The notes beneath the pieces are model-generated. The model saw only the letters and a program-made list of their open reading frames with translations, was not told the origin of the DNA and did not search any database. A stretch of 64,000 nucleotides of DNA. Origin: Mytilus galloprovincialis. Taxonomy: Eukaryota > Mollusca > Bivalvia > Mytilida > Mytilidae. A program made the position numbers and the translations under genes. This document shows positions 26,201-35,607 of this stretch, in pieces. The stretch is taken from NCBI RefSeq assembly GCF_965363235.1, contig NC_134844.1, forward strand, positions 15,048,646 to 15,112,645, given 5' to 3'. The stretch's first letter is position 1; every line of letters starts with the position of its first letter.

Positions 26201-26533
26201 TTTTACTATCCATGATAGTGTAATGTGACGTGCGCATTCATAACCACTCATACGAAACGACACAGAAATATTGGTTATTTTTGGGAAAATACACAAATAA
26301 AACCAACGAAACAATTAATAAATAAATTCATATTCAAAGATATTCAAATAATATACAATAAAATTAATAGCAAGATAAATGTTACTCGATGCAAAATTTA
26401 ATACACAACTTTCTTTTGCGATATGAAAATAAGAAAGTTGCATTTGAAAACCATTGGTTGTTTTTACCTGATGATTTTGAATAGCCGACTTTAGCTGCAC
26501 TTGAATTAATTCTAGCTCTGGAGTTGTCATCAT
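11201..26533 (-). CDS. PHF21A: PHF21A/B-type PHD-finger protein (BHC80 ortholog), complete, 14 exons
   Basis: Coding exons, all GT-AG: 26468-26533, 26100-26132, 25899-25964, 25213-25287, 23693-24139, 22809-22913, 19358-19409, 18793-18875, 17774-17831, 17220-17335, 13641-13793, 13122-13194, 12547-12650, 11201-11302. Joined length is 1533 nt, 510 aa, with all phases consistent. Residues 1-80 form a helical coiled-coil region (ELELIQVQLKS; QLRDLQKQITVLSEKQ). Residues 81-229 are Pro/Gln-rich. Residues 265-309 hold LNFMSALELIT and RRRRTTANPLYNFEPD, the conserved block before the AT-hook. The AT-hook (KRSRGRPPK, 325-333) spans a splice junction. The PHD finger has full C4HC3 ligands (C376, C379, C388, C391, H396, C399, C414, C417). 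Residues 432-505 are a C-terminal helix and coiled coil. In vertebrates PHF21A is the LSD1-CoREST subunit that reads unmodified H3K4. Here this is inferred by orthology. The start is the first of two Mets (26533). Two exons (5 and 13) have tandemly repeated donor ends. Confidence 0.93.
11661..11844. repeat. Fold-back palindrome 2, next to the exon 13 donor array
   Basis: Arms 11694-11744 and 11763-11814 pair almost perfectly (GTGTATTACGATATTTCTCC and so on) around an 18-base loop at 11745-11762. Weaker pairing extends the arms out to about 11661 and 11844 (AGATTCC / GGAATCT). Confidence 0.85.
11674..12080. mobile_element. Putative fold-back element inserted in the outermost array copy
   Basis: GTTATACTAGAGATATAT, the intronic part of the 64-bp array unit, ends at 11673. 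The unit resumes near 12079 with TAGAGAAATATCTGTTACTC. The about 400 bp between them holds palindrome 2 and a second symmetric patch (ACCGGT at about 12007 and 12045). This fits an insertion into the most distal array copy with an imperfect 10-11-bp target duplication. Boundaries are approximate. Confidence 0.55.
12090..12581 (-). repeat. 64-bp tandem array spanning the PHF21 exon 13 / intron 13 donor, 8 copies
   Basis: CTGTTACTCACC recurs at 12090, 12154, 12218, 12281, 12345, 12409, 12472 and 12536 (period 63-64). On the gene strand each unit holds the last 34 exonic nt, ending CTTATG, then GTGAGTAACAG and 30 intronic nt. There are thus eight near-identical donors, with exon ends at 12547, 12483, 12420, 12356, 12292, 12229, 12165 and 12101. 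Only 12547 keeps frame. Reading through any unit meets TAA within about 22 codons. Confidence 0.95.
14244..14691. mobile_element. 448-bp TIR element, copy A
   Basis: Flanked by TA on both sides (14242-14243, 14692-14693). The ends are inverted: GGTTGCATTTCTGTAAATA versus GGTTGCACTTTGTAAATA on the opposite strand. TA duplication fits a Tc1/mariner-derived MITE. By eye it is identical along its length to copy B. Confidence 0.85.
15923..16370. mobile_element. 448-bp TIR element, copy B
   Basis: Same length, same orientation and, by eye, the same sequence as 14244-14691. It is also flanked by TA (15921-15922, 16371-16372). It lies 1.23 kb downstream of copy A. Confidence 0.85.
17612..17712 (+). 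repeat. Dispersed repeat family R3, copy in PHF21 intron
   Basis: GATGTGGTATGACTGCCAAT, AAACAACTCTCTACAATAGA and GCCTTCAACAATGAGCA match a repeat I recall as very common in mussels. Diverged copies occur at 23262-23325 (reverse), 43640-43830 and 48183-48720. Confidence 0.65.
19466..19782 (-). repeat. Dispersed repeat family R4, reverse copy
   Basis: The reverse strand gives TATACCCCATTTATGGGCAT, TATGTTTTCTGGTCTGTGCG, GGTTAAAGTTTTTGGTCATG and CACATTCTTGTTT. It pairs with the forward, interrupted copy at 20265-20890. It lies in a PHF21 intron. Confidence 0.8.
20265..20890 (+). repeat. Dispersed repeat family R4, forward copy, interrupted
   Basis: TATGCCCCATTTATGGGCAT starts at about 20269. 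The repeat is contiguous to GTGCACAC (20420), breaks, and resumes at ATGTTCCCTATGATA (20761), ending CACATTCTTGTTTT at about 20888. The 19466-19782 copy shows the uninterrupted arrangement. Confidence 0.8.
20421..20760. mobile_element. 340-bp insertion inside an R4 repeat
   Basis: Starts ACAAAACACCCGTGATATC and ends CGTTATTTTAGTATTACAG. It has no long frame and no clear terminal inverted repeat. It is defined by comparison with the intact R4 copy at 19466-19782. The edge could shift a few bases. Confidence 0.6.
20891..22808. other. PHF21 intron 6, nothing else recognised
   Basis: AT-rich intronic DNA without a supportable gene. Small frames on both strands lack protein character. Confidence 0.4.
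23026..23200. mobile_element. Short TIR element
   Basis: GTATTCCAGTCTGCACC at 23026 and its inverted partner GTGCAGACTGGTATTC at about 23178 share CCAGTCTGCAC. The body has the motif ACTAGTCCG twice plus its inverted form CGGACTAGT. Intronic MITE-like sequence. Confidence 0.6.
23262..23325 (-). repeat. R3 repeat fragment, reverse
   Basis: ACAGTCGCTCATTGGCAATG then CGACCACATCTCC is the reverse of the R3 start seen at 17612. Confidence 0.5.
23456..23755 (-). repeat. 79-bp tandem array spanning the PHF21 exon 5 / intron 5 donor, about 4 copies
   Basis: On the gene strand the unit is the last 61 exonic nt (ending TCAACTTCACAG) plus 18 intronic nt (GTAAGCAGAAAAAAAATA). Donor copies put exon ends at 23693, 23614 and 23535 (exact 79-bp steps). 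A fourth, diverged copy near 23455 has TACGTAAAA. Only 23693 joins exon 6 in frame, since 79 is not a multiple of 3. A frame stays open across the copies to a TAA at 23531-23533. Confidence 0.93.
24640..25140. repeat. Direct repeats flanking a long palindrome (fold-back 3)
   Basis: TGTGAAATTATC then TTTTTATTTCACTGGGAAATC (about 24670-24735) recurs at about 25072-25135. Between them, GAATTCAAATA (about 24755) and TATTTGAATTC (about 24872) open an inverted repeat of about 125 bp with AACGAGTGACCGAACA and TGTTCAGTCACGAGTT inside. Intronic and non-coding. Confidence 0.65.
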
Positions 26534-27189
26534 AGAATATATCGGAATCAACAGAAATATTTTACTCTGTTTTAATTATTTTTTTCCTTAAAAACAAGAA
26601 AATTACACAGAGCAACACATCACGGGCACATAACGATCACTGACCTCTTCCGTTTTGCGGAGAATGTGCTAAAGTTTCTTTAAAATTTAAATATGGTATA
26701 TATAGTTCAAAAAGATTATATAATATGAACCATTGGTATATCAAAAATCAGAAAAAGTATTTTAATTCACCTTATTATTGAACTGAAACAATTTTTGCAC
26801 AGAATTATTTTGACATGCGGATGGATCGACAGTCGAACCACTGTGCTCCACTACGTGTAAACGTGTTAGCGAATACAATCTGGAGAATGGTCGTTAATAT
26901 TCTTAAATCCGTTGAAATTTAATACACGAGACCACTTGACACTATACACTGTACTGTGTTATACTAGTCTCAGAAATAACTAAAGATTTACAACTACATA
27001 TACATGTTCCTTAACTCAGTTCTTTTAACGTGCTCAACCATGTTGACCAAGCCTCCTTTACCGATATACGGGCATTGGAAACTTGCAAGATTGTGACAAG
27101 TTCAAAATCCAGTCCAGAGTTCCTACACAATATATGAAATTTTAAAGATAACTCATATACTTTTAGATATAAACTCAACGTTGATTAAC
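26534..27189 (-). promoter_or_regulatory. 5' UTR and likely promoter side of PHF21
   Basis: Upstream of the start codon. On the minus strand ACGGAAGAGG (about 26646-26655) is an ETS-type motif, common near TATA-less promoters. No TATA box is convincing. The transcription start is not defined by sequence alone. Confidence 0.3.
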
Positions 27190-27635
27190 TTCCTCGAATC
27201 GGGAACAGTGACCACCACATCGTACTATTAGGCCTAGCTATAGCAGCTAAAATAACAAGACAAAACTAACCAGTATAGAACCATCAACCTCTGGGAAAAA
27301 GCCAATATGGAGGGAATCAAGAAAAGCCTCACTGATAACTTCACTGAATTTCAAATCACCAAGTTCAGTGATATCAACGCAATGTGGAATAATTTCAAGA
27401 ACATCATCATGAATGTAATGACCACATACGTACCAACTAAACAGACCAAGGAGAGATCGATACAGCCACCCTTGGATGAACACACAGCTACGTAAAATAA
27501 GCAACAACAAACAGCGTGCATACACCATGGCTAAAAGAACTAAAAACACTAAAGATTGGCCTGTATTTTATTTGAAGAAAAACACTGTAATAAATATTTT
27601 TTTCTACTTTAAAAGCAAAAATTATATCTTGTCAA
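27190..27635 (+). pseudogene. LINE fragment: end of endonuclease domain and linker
   Basis: GNSDHHIVLL (about 27201) is the SDHH-type end of an APE endonuclease. It is followed after a stop by NLWEKANMEGIKKSLTDNF and TYVPTKQTKERS, then, after a frameshift near 27470, MNTQLRKISNNKQRAYTMAK. This linker is usual between endonuclease and reverse transcriptase in jockey/CR1-type LINEs. Stops and frameshifts make it a relic. It abuts the 3' end of an opposite-strand LINE. Confidence 0.8.
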
Positions 27636-29491
27636 AGTATCTGTATCTGTATTCCCAAATTCTGTATGCGGATGGATACGTCACAGATTCCTTTCGGCAT
27701 GATTGTGTGACGGTTGGTCTGCGCACAAGTTAGTCGCGCTTCCTGATGAGTGCAGTTTTAAACTCCTCAGTTGTAGTGACGCACACTACCAAGTCATCTA
27801 GATGGTTCCACTCTACTGCAGTGCGCATGTTCTTAGTGATAAAGTTGTTTTAAAGGTTGTAGCCCTTATCCTTATTTGTCGTTCTAGTCGGTGAAATTTA
27901 AAAAGGTTGTCCGTAGAGGGAGCGCTGGTATCTTCCCATCAAACACGGCTTTGAAAAATAAAACCAATCATTGTTGTTGACGTCTTAATTGTATTGACGG
28001 AAGCTGCAGTTCTTATAGAATTTTTGTCATACATCCTTTCTCTCTCGATTTCATGGTAGTCTTTGGTGATGAATCGAACCTCTCTTTTATATGGATTATA
28101 ATTTGGCTATGTCTTTTTGCGTATAGTGGTCTCAGATAATTGATCCATACCCATAATGGATCTTATTAGTGCTATATATGCTGTTTTACGGCATTCCTGA
28201 GGACAGTGTTGTATGTTTCTCATAAGGAAGCCTAGCGTGCATGGAACTGCATGTCTTTGTTGCATTTATTTGTTATAATATTTGTTCGTTCCATTTAAGG
28301 TTTTCTTGTATTTGTAATCCAAGATATGAGTTGAATGACACTTGTTCCAGCACCTGGTTATTAAGGTTGTATAGCTGCTTGAATTTACCTTCTAGACTTA
28401 GCAGACCCCCCTTAGCATATATAAAGCATTTTTTGGGCGTTGAAGCGCATACCCCAGTCGTCGTTCTATTTTTCTAGTGTTTTGAGATCTTCTTGTAGTT
28501 TGTTATGTTCATTTTTGTTTTTGATTTTTGATGTCCCTGTACATCAGCAAACAGTCGTCTGCAAATAGTCGGACTGACGAGTTTACTGCATCTGGAAGAT
28601 CATTAATGTGACAAAAAAAGAGGATGGTGGGGGACTCCGGATTCAACTGAGGCATTAGTTGAGTGTTCTCCTTCTACATGTTCTAGTTAGGAATTAAGTT
28701 AGGAATTAAGTTAACCATTTGTGGATATTTCTTCTAATTCCATATTGATTTATTTTGTGCAGGAGTCGATCATGAGGTACAGTGTCGAATACCTTCGATA
28801 AATTCAGGATCGCATTGACGGTCTACTTGGTTTCCCTTGTCGTATGACTGGAGCATGTCGTTGATTGGGATGGAAATTAGGTCTCCTAGGAATATCCAGA
28901 TCTAAAGCCATGGTTTAAAAAAGTCAATACATTATACTTTTCAAGGTGTTTAAGCTAGCATGTGTCCGCATGTAATGTGCTCAAGGAGCTTACATGGTGC
29001 TGATGTTAGCGAGACTGGCCTATAGTTTCAGCCGCATGTCTGCCTCCTTTCTTGAAGATCCTAGAGATGTTGGCATTTCTCAAGTCCTCTAGTAGAGTAC
29101 CACTGTCTAGGGATAGCTGGAATATTGATGTTAGTATCGGTGTACCAGATGTTCGGTGCATTGTTTCAGTACTCTATTTGGTATATTGTGTGGGCCAGAA
29201 GCTTTGGATGGGTTGATGGTTTCCAGCATTTTTTCACTCCTTCTGTTCTAATGGTGATATATGGAGTCTTTTACCCTGATGCTTGTTTTGGGTAATGTTT
29301 GTGTTGTTTCTTTTGTGAAGACAAATGCAAATTGCTTCAGAAGAATTTGGGTCTTCTCCTTATTTTCGTTTGTGAGCTGTCATTGTTTCTTTAATGATAC
29401 AACCTTAATGTTATCCTGCTTTATTGATTTAACGCATGTACAAAAAAAGTTTTGTGTTGTTTTTATTCCTTCCTTCAGTGATGGCGTTGTT

Positions 29492-29653
29492 CATAGGCGG
29501 GTCCAGGGGAAGGGGGCTGGGGCCCGCCCCCCTTTCATTGGAAACATTTGGTTGCTTATATAGGGAATAACTGAAGCGTGACTGGACCGCCCCCCTTTTA
29601 GGTCAGTCAGTCAGCGGTCCCCCTTACAAAAAGTTCTGGATCCGCCACTGGGC
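29492..29653. mobile_element. 162-bp MITE with 7-bp target duplication
   Basis: Inverted ends GGCGGGTCCAG (about 29498) and TGGATCCGCC (about 29637-29646), with G/C-run interior typical of a bivalve MITE. CGTTGTT flanks both sides (29485-29491 and 29654-29660). It is inserted in the relic LINE. Confidence 0.8.
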
Positions 29654-29700
29654 CGTTGTTAATATAATTATGTTATGCTTTCCTGATTTCTCTTTTGCAC

Positions 29701-29724
29701 ACCTTTTTTTTTTTTTTTTTTTTT
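29701..29724. repeat. Poly-T tract
   Basis: About 22 consecutive T's inside the minus-strand LINE relic. Confidence 0.8.
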
Positions 29725-30019
29725 GGTAATGGCGGTAGTTTGTCTATGATTTTGATCTTTTGGATTTGTTAAACAGGTTTTGTTTTTCTTTAGCTTTTTC
29801 TTGATTTTGTGGGTAGTCCATGGTAATCTGTTAGCTGTTGGACTGGACTATTTTTGATGGCATGTTTTTGTCTAGTATTTAAGTATTTATCAGCATATTT
29901 TTTTACTATCCTTCATATATTGTATATATTCCTGGATACTTCAAGTTAAACAACTAAGTAAACATTTTCTGAATTTGACTAGTACAAGGCAGATCAATAA
30001 TTTTACATAGGTGTCTGAC

Positions 30020-30310
30020 ACTACTATAAGACGCCCGGTGTCACGGTACTTTTCTATCCCAAATTCATGTATTTGGTTTTGATGTTCTATATTTGTTATT
30101 CTCATCGGATTTTGTCTAATGCTTCATCTTCCTATATCCAATTAGTCCGTTTCTGTGTGTGTTATATTTTAGTGTTGTATCGTTGTTCTCCTCTTATATT
30201 TTTGATGCGTTTCTCTCAGTTTTAGTTTGTTACCCCGATTTTGTTTTTTGTCCATGGATTTATGAGTTTTGAACAGCGGTATACTACTGTTGCCTTTATC
30301 TGACACTGCT
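30020..30310 (+). repeat. Dispersed repeat family R5, copy 1
   Basis: CACGGTACTTTTCTATCCCA, TTATTCTCATCGGATTTTGT, TTTTTTGTCCATGGATTTAT and AACAGCGGTATACTACTG recur almost unchanged at 59985-60240. Reverse fragments are at 49965-50085 and 52115-52216. Confidence 0.85.
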
Positions 30311-31124
30311 ATACCAACTATTGTGATTTTTATTATCTAAATCTTTAGAGGTCTGTAAGGCTTTATTCAACATATGGTTCTCTGGCATATAAAAAGGCCG
30401 GCATATAAAAAGGCCGAATGCAATTAAAGGTTTTATATGCGTACTCTCTGTTATATTCATCCTGTCTTTTGTGGAGCACCTCAATTTTTGTTGACCGAAA
30501 CGTTTTTCTTGGACTACTTTTTAAAAATATTTTTTTAAATAAATTTTATTTTCATATATATTCAAACATAAAATGATCGAAACTTAACCAAATGCAATTA
30601 AGACAACAATACGAAAAAATATGTTTATCAGTTTGATAAACATAAGACACAAACCTAAAAAAATCTTAACAGTTTCCCTTTTACTTATTAGGCGTAATGA
30701 TTTCCAACATGTCAGCCTCCATGGGGATCATTCTGCAAAAAAATGAACTGTAGAAATATTGAAGTTTGACTCGATATACCTTTGAAGAAACCAAGTTTTG
30801 TTAATTTTAAGGATAGCAGTAGTCAATTACATCATAGATAATCATTTGAAAGTACGAAGAGGTGTGTACTGCTTTTCTCGAAGTCTAATTTCCACAAGAG
30901 GTATAATTGACTGGCAAATATGGCCGTTTTTACACACAAAAAAAAAAAAAAAACCTCTTTTGAGTAAGATAAACCACGTGCAACTGGAATAGTTTTAAAG
31001 CATGAAACATTGTTGATAATTAGAATAAGATTGGATAAATTAAGGTACAAGTTTTCCTCTCTTCATGTATTTTGTTTCCTTTGAACTTAGCACGAATTAA
31101 AGCACAGGTCTTCATATCCCCGAG
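30311..31124. other. Intergenic, nothing recognised
   Basis: One small direct duplication (GGCATATAAAAAGGCCG twice at about 30386-30418) and a poly-A run near 30938. No gene. Confidence 0.4.
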
Positions 31125-32073
31125 GAACCAGTAATGACGCACCTAACGTTGTGTTTGTCTCTGCATTTAATCTACCATTTAAAAGAAAAAGAAATACGGA
31201 ATAGAATGAAAGGTTGATCACTTGTTAATGTATTTCAATCATTAAACAGTTGATTTTTGAAACAGTAAAAGCAATAAAAATCATGTTTGCTAACATTACA
31301 AACGGACTGTCAACTTATGATGGGTACCAGTAATGACGCACTATAAACAAACCAGTAAAAACCACTTGCAGTGTACCTGGTGTTCGAAAAATTGCTTCAA
31401 TCCGGATAATTTAAAGTTAACACTATTCAACAAATTTAATTTTGATAACAAATGTTGACATTAACAGTCACTTTTATGATCATGTTGATAGCAACACAAT
31501 TTTTTCATTAATTTAATTGTAACCTATATTTTATTTCAAATTTTATATAAAATTGTTCAAAATTTATCAAAGTGACATATATATTCCATATACTTGAAAA
31601 TAAGAAGTAATTGCATTCATAAAACAACATTGACATTAAAACATTTATCAATGTATACTTCGTACAATGAATGAAAAAAATCGATAAACAATAGAAAATT
31701 ATATAAGCGACGATCATTTGTTCTACAGTGATTCCCGCTTAAATGTAAAACTATGTCACATGACAGTCATATGATTTGAAAAACACAAACTGGGGCAGCA
31801 TGTGCTTACATACTTTTGCCGGCCAAAGTGGATTTAGGACTGATAATCATTCTGGGAAGGGTCGACTGTTTTTTACCTCAATAAAATGGCAGAAATTGCA
31901 TTATCTTTACTAATTCAAGCAATAATAACATTTCTGGACAGAGTTTGAGGCATCTATGTTGTAGTCATATGACCTTCACCATCATGTTATGAATAGTAAT
32001 TATCGATGACGTCACAGCTTTTGTTTAGAAATATAAAACCCAAAACTAAATTGGTGCGTCATTTCTGGTCCGC
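31125..32073. mobile_element. Putative TIR element of about 950 bp
   Basis: ACCAGTAATGACGCACC at about 31127 is mirrored by GGTGCGTCATTTCTGGT near 32053-32069, 16 of 17 matching. An extra direct copy of ACCAGTAATGACGCAC sits at about 31325. No transposase frame. Target duplications are not obvious, so this is tentative. Confidence 0.45.
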
Positions 32074-32221
32074 GTCAAAACAGGTACCAAGACGATATCG
32101 CTTATCACTGCTGACCCGGCCACTTGAATTTTTGATGTCATACAACAATCACTTTTCCATTGTGGCGTCAGATATTTTGTTTTATGACGTCAAAATTTTA
32201 TGGGAACCTGTGTGATATCCA

Positions 32222-34650
32222 ACTGATCCAAAAAACTACAGAGGAATTACAGTCCTTCCTGTTATTGGTAAAATTCTAGAGATACTTCTTAAGAACATCT
32301 GTGGCAAATAATCGCTGCCATCCAAAACCAATTTCAGAGAGGATTCACGTCTAAAATATCACCATTATTTTGCGCTCTTCTACTTAATGAAGTGATTATC
32401 GATGCAGTTTACAGAAAAACCCCTTTACATGTAGCACTGCTCGATGCAAAATCTGCTTTTGACGTCGTAAACCATAGTAGTTTATATAGGAAATTATATC
32501 TAGCAGGGATTTCTGGTTCATTATGGCTACTTTTGCATGATCTAAGTGTTGGTGCTCAGACATCAGTTCGATGGGAAAATCTGGTCTCTGAACCCTTTGA
32601 TATTAGGCAGGGAGGAATATTAAGCACAGAATTATATAAACTTTATATAAATGATGTTCTTAACCAAGTAGAGGACAGTGCACTGGGATCCTATATTGGT
32701 CATATCCACTGTCCTATACCAACCTGTGCAGACGATGTCACTCTGGTAGTGAATGACCCTACCAATATGCAAACCCTTTTGTCAACTGTGGAGAATTACA
32801 GTCAACAGGAGAAGTATTCATTACAGCCTACAAAATGTAAAATTATTAAAACTGGAAAACCAAAAATAGAGGATAATTTTAATTTCATATTAAATGATAC
32901 ACCCATTCAAAATGTTGAAACAGCTGTACATTTAGGAATTACCCATAGTAGTAACCCGCGGCAAACCATTCCAATCCATGTCCAGGAAAACATCAACAAA
33001 GCAAGGAGAACAATGTACAGCTTGATGGGAACAGGCATGCATGGCAAGAATGGTCTTAATCCCGTAGTAAAGTTGGTCGTTTTTCAAATATTCCACGAAA
33101 TGAAAGAATTTGCAAAAAATGCTCCTCTGGCTGTGTTGAAGATGAAATCCATTTTTTAACTAACTGTGAAAATTTTAAATCGGATAGAGATGCTCTCTTT
33201 GATTTGTTTGCCAAAGAATTCCGAATTTTTCTACACTTGATAATCAGCATAAATTTATTTATTTATTAAACTGTGAAGACAATCAGGTTCTTAATGCTGT
33301 TGGTAAATTTATTAAAGTGAATATGAGTTAGTAATTGTATTGTAACTGTATGTAAAAAATTGTTTGTATCTATGTATCTATGCAAATCAATATTCTTTTG
33401 CCTTATTCATGTATGCTCTGTATGCCCCTTGTGGGCCCTTAATTGGAAATAAAATATGTTCTGTTCTGTTCTGTTTGTAGCATGCCTGCAATTATTCCAA
33501 GTTTACGTGTTACCAGTACTCATTTATGGTCTAGAAATACTATTACCAAATTCTACTCAAATGGAACCAATTGAAGTCTTCTATCGGAAAAGTATCAAAC
33601 AAATTTTATCTATCCCCAATAACACAACAGACATGGCTGTATATATACTGTCGGGTACCATTCCAGTAATCAGTAAAATGCATAAACTAGCTTTAGGAAC
33701 CTTTGCAAACATTTCAAGACAGGAGAACTCTATAGAAAGACAAGTTGCAGAAAGACAAATTCTTATCTCAACAGCTGTTAAGGACAGTTGGTTCACAAAA
33801 ATTAGATCCTTATTAATTAAATACAGCCTACCATCAATTTTTAACATTTTAGATGAACCACCCTCGAAATTAAAATGGAAGAACCTTATCAGGAAAGCAA
33901 TTGACACTTACTGGGTTGATCATGTGGTGACCATGTCTGTCTATTATAAGAGTATTTCATATATCTCTACAGCTAATTATAGTACTGGTCATCTTCACAA
34001 TGCTCTGGCAAGTATCCAGACTTCTGCAAAAGACATCCAACGTCTCCCCATCAAACTACGACTCCTTACTGGTACATATATTCTCCAATGCAACAGGGCA
34101 GCTTTTAACCAGATTGACATTAACCCAACATGTCTTTTGTGTGAGGAGGACTCTGAAACATTATATCATTTCATTCATTCATGTCCTGCTTTAGCTTCTG
34201 CTAGAAATCATCACATGCTTGAACTTTCACATATTCTCAATAATAGCGAGCTCTGCGTCAAGTGTAGATCATTAGAAAAGCTAGAGATTAGTACACAACT
34301 AATATTGGATGCTAGTGCCTTGCTCTGTAATCATTGGTAATTGTCAATGTAAATGTGGATGTACTGACTTTCTTCATCTTGTAGAGTACATTAGTAGAAA
34401 ACTTTGCTTTGCGTTGCATATTAGACGTAATACACTATTATTAACATTACCGACGATTAAAAAGAAAGGGTTACTTGCAACCACTCAGTCAAAGGCGTGA
34501 ATATTTAAAATCTAAATTGTTCTGTTTTAGATTTTTTTTTTAAAAAGTGTGAGAACATTTGTGGGTGTTACAATGTATATACACCATTTTTCCTACTCTG
34601 AAACCAGAGGTGTGCCTTTCAAAGGCAGGATATTCATACAAGACAAGACA
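32222..34650 (+). pseudogene. Second LINE: reverse transcriptase and C-terminal zinc-knuckle region, interrupted
   Basis: Starts near 32225 with DPKNYRGITVLPVIGKILE (5' truncated; frameshifts to 32390). An open segment at 32392-33063 has the palm motifs HVALLDAKSAFDVVNHSSLY, FDIRQGGILS and CADDVTL, the last replacing the usual Y/F-ADD. After a 409-bp insertion the frame resumes at about 33481 with YVLPVLIYGLEILLP and runs to TAA 34338-34340, including the Cys-rich CLLCEEDSETLYHFIHSC. The 3' tail contains GGTGTGCCTTTCAAAGGC and an ACAAGACAAGACAATACA end near 34647. It is non-functional as it stands: 5' truncated, frameshifted and split. Confidence 0.85.
33068..33476 (+). mobile_element. 5'-truncated LINE nested inside the LINE at 32222
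   Basis: The 409-bp insert encodes a typical LINE tail (NERICKKCSSGCVEDEIHFL, then CENF), with a stop, a 3' UTR, GGCCCTTAATTGGAAATAAA and a (TTCTG)n end at about 33459-33475. GTAG flanks both sides (33064-33067, 33477-33480). Removing it rejoins the host LINE frame exactly. Confidence 0.85.
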
Positions 34651-35607
34651 ATACAATGGCAGACAAATAACGATAAGGTGTATTGCAAATGCTTACATGT
34701 AGCTACTAAATAGGGCTCTTTGACACATTCCCCATTTCCATTCTCAATTTTATTTACTCTTCACTCCTTAATGTTTTGTTTTTTATTCATTAACACAATA
34801 TTGAATGTGTGTGTTAACTCATCATTCATCAACTAAAATGAAATATATATATTTACATAAATCTGGATTTACTTGTCCCTTATTAGAACTTTTGGATTCC
34901 GATGACGACTTCATATAAGTGATTTAGCCTTTCATGTTCCAACTGATTTAGTTTTGACGAGTTCTAACCCTGTTATTGTTAAGGCACTTAAACACGCCTG
35001 GACGCGCCATTGCACGACCCCGTGCGTTCAAGGGACGCTTTCTGACAACACTAGCTGAGTCTTGTTATCATCATAATCATCTCAAAATGAAACTAAAACA
35101 TGCTTCTACTCAATATTTTTACAGGAAATTTACTTTCGTTTTAATTGCTAAGTGTGTCACGGAATAGAAGTTCATTTTAAATCCTGAGAAGTATGAAAAG
35201 AATTACGACATAGCTAACGATAATTGGATAAAGACAGAAGTGATCAAAATGTTTTCCTCACCATGTGTACTTTTAAGCAACGTAACATTTTAACAGGGAC
35301 CTTTTCAACGTTTTATTTTTAGAACGAAAGGACTGTTTTTAATATTACAAAAATAGATTTACGCGACGATTTTGTAATAGATAAGGGTAAATAACCCACA
35401 CGATAGCGACTAAAAACGTAACGAACTCGTGGTTTTGACAAATTATTGGGTTTTTTAATTGCATGAATGGGGTTTTAGAACTCTGCAATGGGCAATTGCA
35501 TTGAGTTTTTCAATTATTTTTATTGCGTGATCACGCAAATTTGCAGCTTATCTGGAGCTCTGATTTCAATTTTATCTTTCTTTTAGATAATTATCTTTAA
35601 CTAAAAT
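34651..35607. promoter_or_regulatory. Upstream region of NUP50
   Basis: Part of a dispersed repeat (TTTGACACATTCCCCATTTC, about 34718) is followed by unique AT-rich DNA. A pyrimidine tract ending TTATCTTTCTTTTAG (35572-35586) could be an acceptor for a 5' UTR intron ending just before the ATG. No TATA box is convincing. Confidence 0.35.

Larger units (their letters stand above)
27636..29960 (-). pseudogene. Degraded jockey/CR1-type LINE (linker plus reverse transcriptase)
   Basis: Read on the minus strand from about 29960: a linker with NRLPWTTHKIKKKL, a finger region with GTLLEDLRNANISRIFKKG, then YNVLTFLNHGFRSGYS, FDTVPHDRLLHKINQYGI, and the catalytic block HINDLPDAVNSSVRLFADDC. The thumb follows (YLGLQIQENLKWNE) and a C-terminal region ending near 27735. 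The 3' end is an (ATACAG)-like tail at about 27636-27655. Many frameshifts and stops are present. A 162-bp MITE splits it at 29492-29653. Confidence 0.85.

Noticed and set aside
26534-26551. Start of PHF21 six codons upstream of the two Mets
   Set aside because: The upstream codon is TTG, not ATG; the first ATG is at 26533.
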